Source: Sphingomonas gilva (GTDB lineage Bacteria; Pseudomonadota; Alphaproteobacteria; Sphingomonadales; Sphingomonadaceae). Taken from it: a DNA stretch of 64,000 bases. Position 1 is the stretch's first letter, and each line of letters opens with the position of its first letter. Shown here one piece after another: positions 63,747 to 64,000 of this stretch. A program made the translations under genes and the position numbers. The notes below the pieces were generated by a model. That model was not told the DNA's origin. It saw nothing but the letters and a program-made list of their open reading frames with translations, and ran no database searches. The stretch lies in contig NZ_QWLV01000002.1 in NCBI RefSeq assembly GCF_003515075.1, positions 248,001-312,000 on the forward strand. The letters are read 5' to 3'.

Positions 63747-64000
63747 TCACTCAAACCACCAATCCTGCCGCCACCCGCGCTCCTCCGCCACCGCGCGCCC
63801 CGCCGCATCCCTTGCCGGCCGATAGCGGAAGCGCGCCTCGATCAGCCGGCACGTCGTCGCGTCCAGGTCGCTCCGCCCGCTCGAGATCGCCACCGCGCAA
63901 TCCCGCGCCCGCCCGTCCGTCCCCACGGTGAAGCGCACCGTCACCGATCCCCTCGCGCCCGCGCGCCGCGCGCCGGCGGGATAGTCGCGCGGGGTGATCG
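63747..64000 (-). CDS. C-terminal part of a TonB-family protein (partial)
   Basis: The 3' end of a leftward gene whose start lies beyond the window. The visible 84 residues, ITPRDYPAGARRAGARGSV followed by TVRFTVGTDGRARDCAVAIS and ending RQDWWFE, form the TonB C-terminal fold: the YPAGARRAGARGSVTVRFTV core and GRSDLDATTCRLIEARFRYRPARD helix. A pair of Cys (DCAV and TTCR) is typical of sphingomonad members. Only this domain can be judged. Confidence 0.8.
   Translation of the reverse strand, partial: ITPRDYPAGARRAGARGSVTVRFTVGTDGRARDCAVAISSGRSDLDATTCRLIEARFRYRPARDAAGRAVAEERGWRQDWWFE

Overview
The window is GC-rich chromosomal DNA from an alphaproteobacterium, most likely Sphingomonas or a close relative. 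The evidence is a complete division and cell-wall (dcw) cluster running from mraZ to ftsZ, a PhyR/NepR/EcfG general stress response locus, an SPOR-nagZ-scpAB-tatABC run, a PrsK/PrsR polysaccharide module, and the short nested palindromes typical of sphingomonad intergenic DNA. No rRNA, tRNA, phage, IS element or CRISPR array was seen.

Layout. 1-1.5 kb: a divergent pair, a truncated gene and a GNAT-fold acyltransferase resembling bacterial ceramide synthases. 1.5-10.1 kb: an exopolysaccharide/PEP-CTERM-type module (DUF815 ATPase, TPR protein, PrsR, PrsK, sugar transferase) divergent from a GDP-mannose pyrophosphorylase. 10.2-16.5 kb: housekeeping genes (xthA, erpA, M23 peptidase, bcp, glnE). 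16.5-20.9 kb: the general stress response island. phyR, a 45-residue membrane protein and ecfG run leftward; nepR and the sensor phyP run rightward. It also holds a second NepR-like small ORF, several EcfG-type promoters, an entericidin-like lipoprotein gene and a candidate stress-induced small RNA with two C-rich loops.

20.9-29.5 kb, leftward: phospholipase D-like protein, tatCBA, scpBA, nagZ, an SPOR protein, argS and a DUF1772 protein. 29.6-35.4 kb: DUF1501/DUF1800 pair, a dGTPase-like protein and a TPR-SPOR protein. 35.4-54.1 kb, leftward: the dcw cluster. Most junctions overlap by 1-4 bases, which suggests translational coupling. Palindromic repeats occupy the two gaps in the mur section (ddl/murB and murE/murF), and one lies in frame inside murD. 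A 10-bp-phased TGGG direct-repeat array upstream of mraZ looks like the MraZ operator. 54.2-64 kb: accessory and small genes (DUF4350, cysK, Mpo1-like, ABC-F ATPase, DUF1993), a collapsed DUF885 gene, an AT-rich gene of probable foreign origin, a vapB-vapB-vapC locus with duplicated antitoxin, and a truncated TonB-type gene at the right edge.

How the parts fit. The dcw genes make lipid II and build the divisome, and SPOR proteins and NagZ act on the same wall. PhyR, NepR, EcfG and PhyP form the stress partner switch. The candidate sRNA and the entericidin gene beside it carry the promoter pattern expected of EcfG targets. All coordinates come from reading the sequence by eye; no homology search was run.
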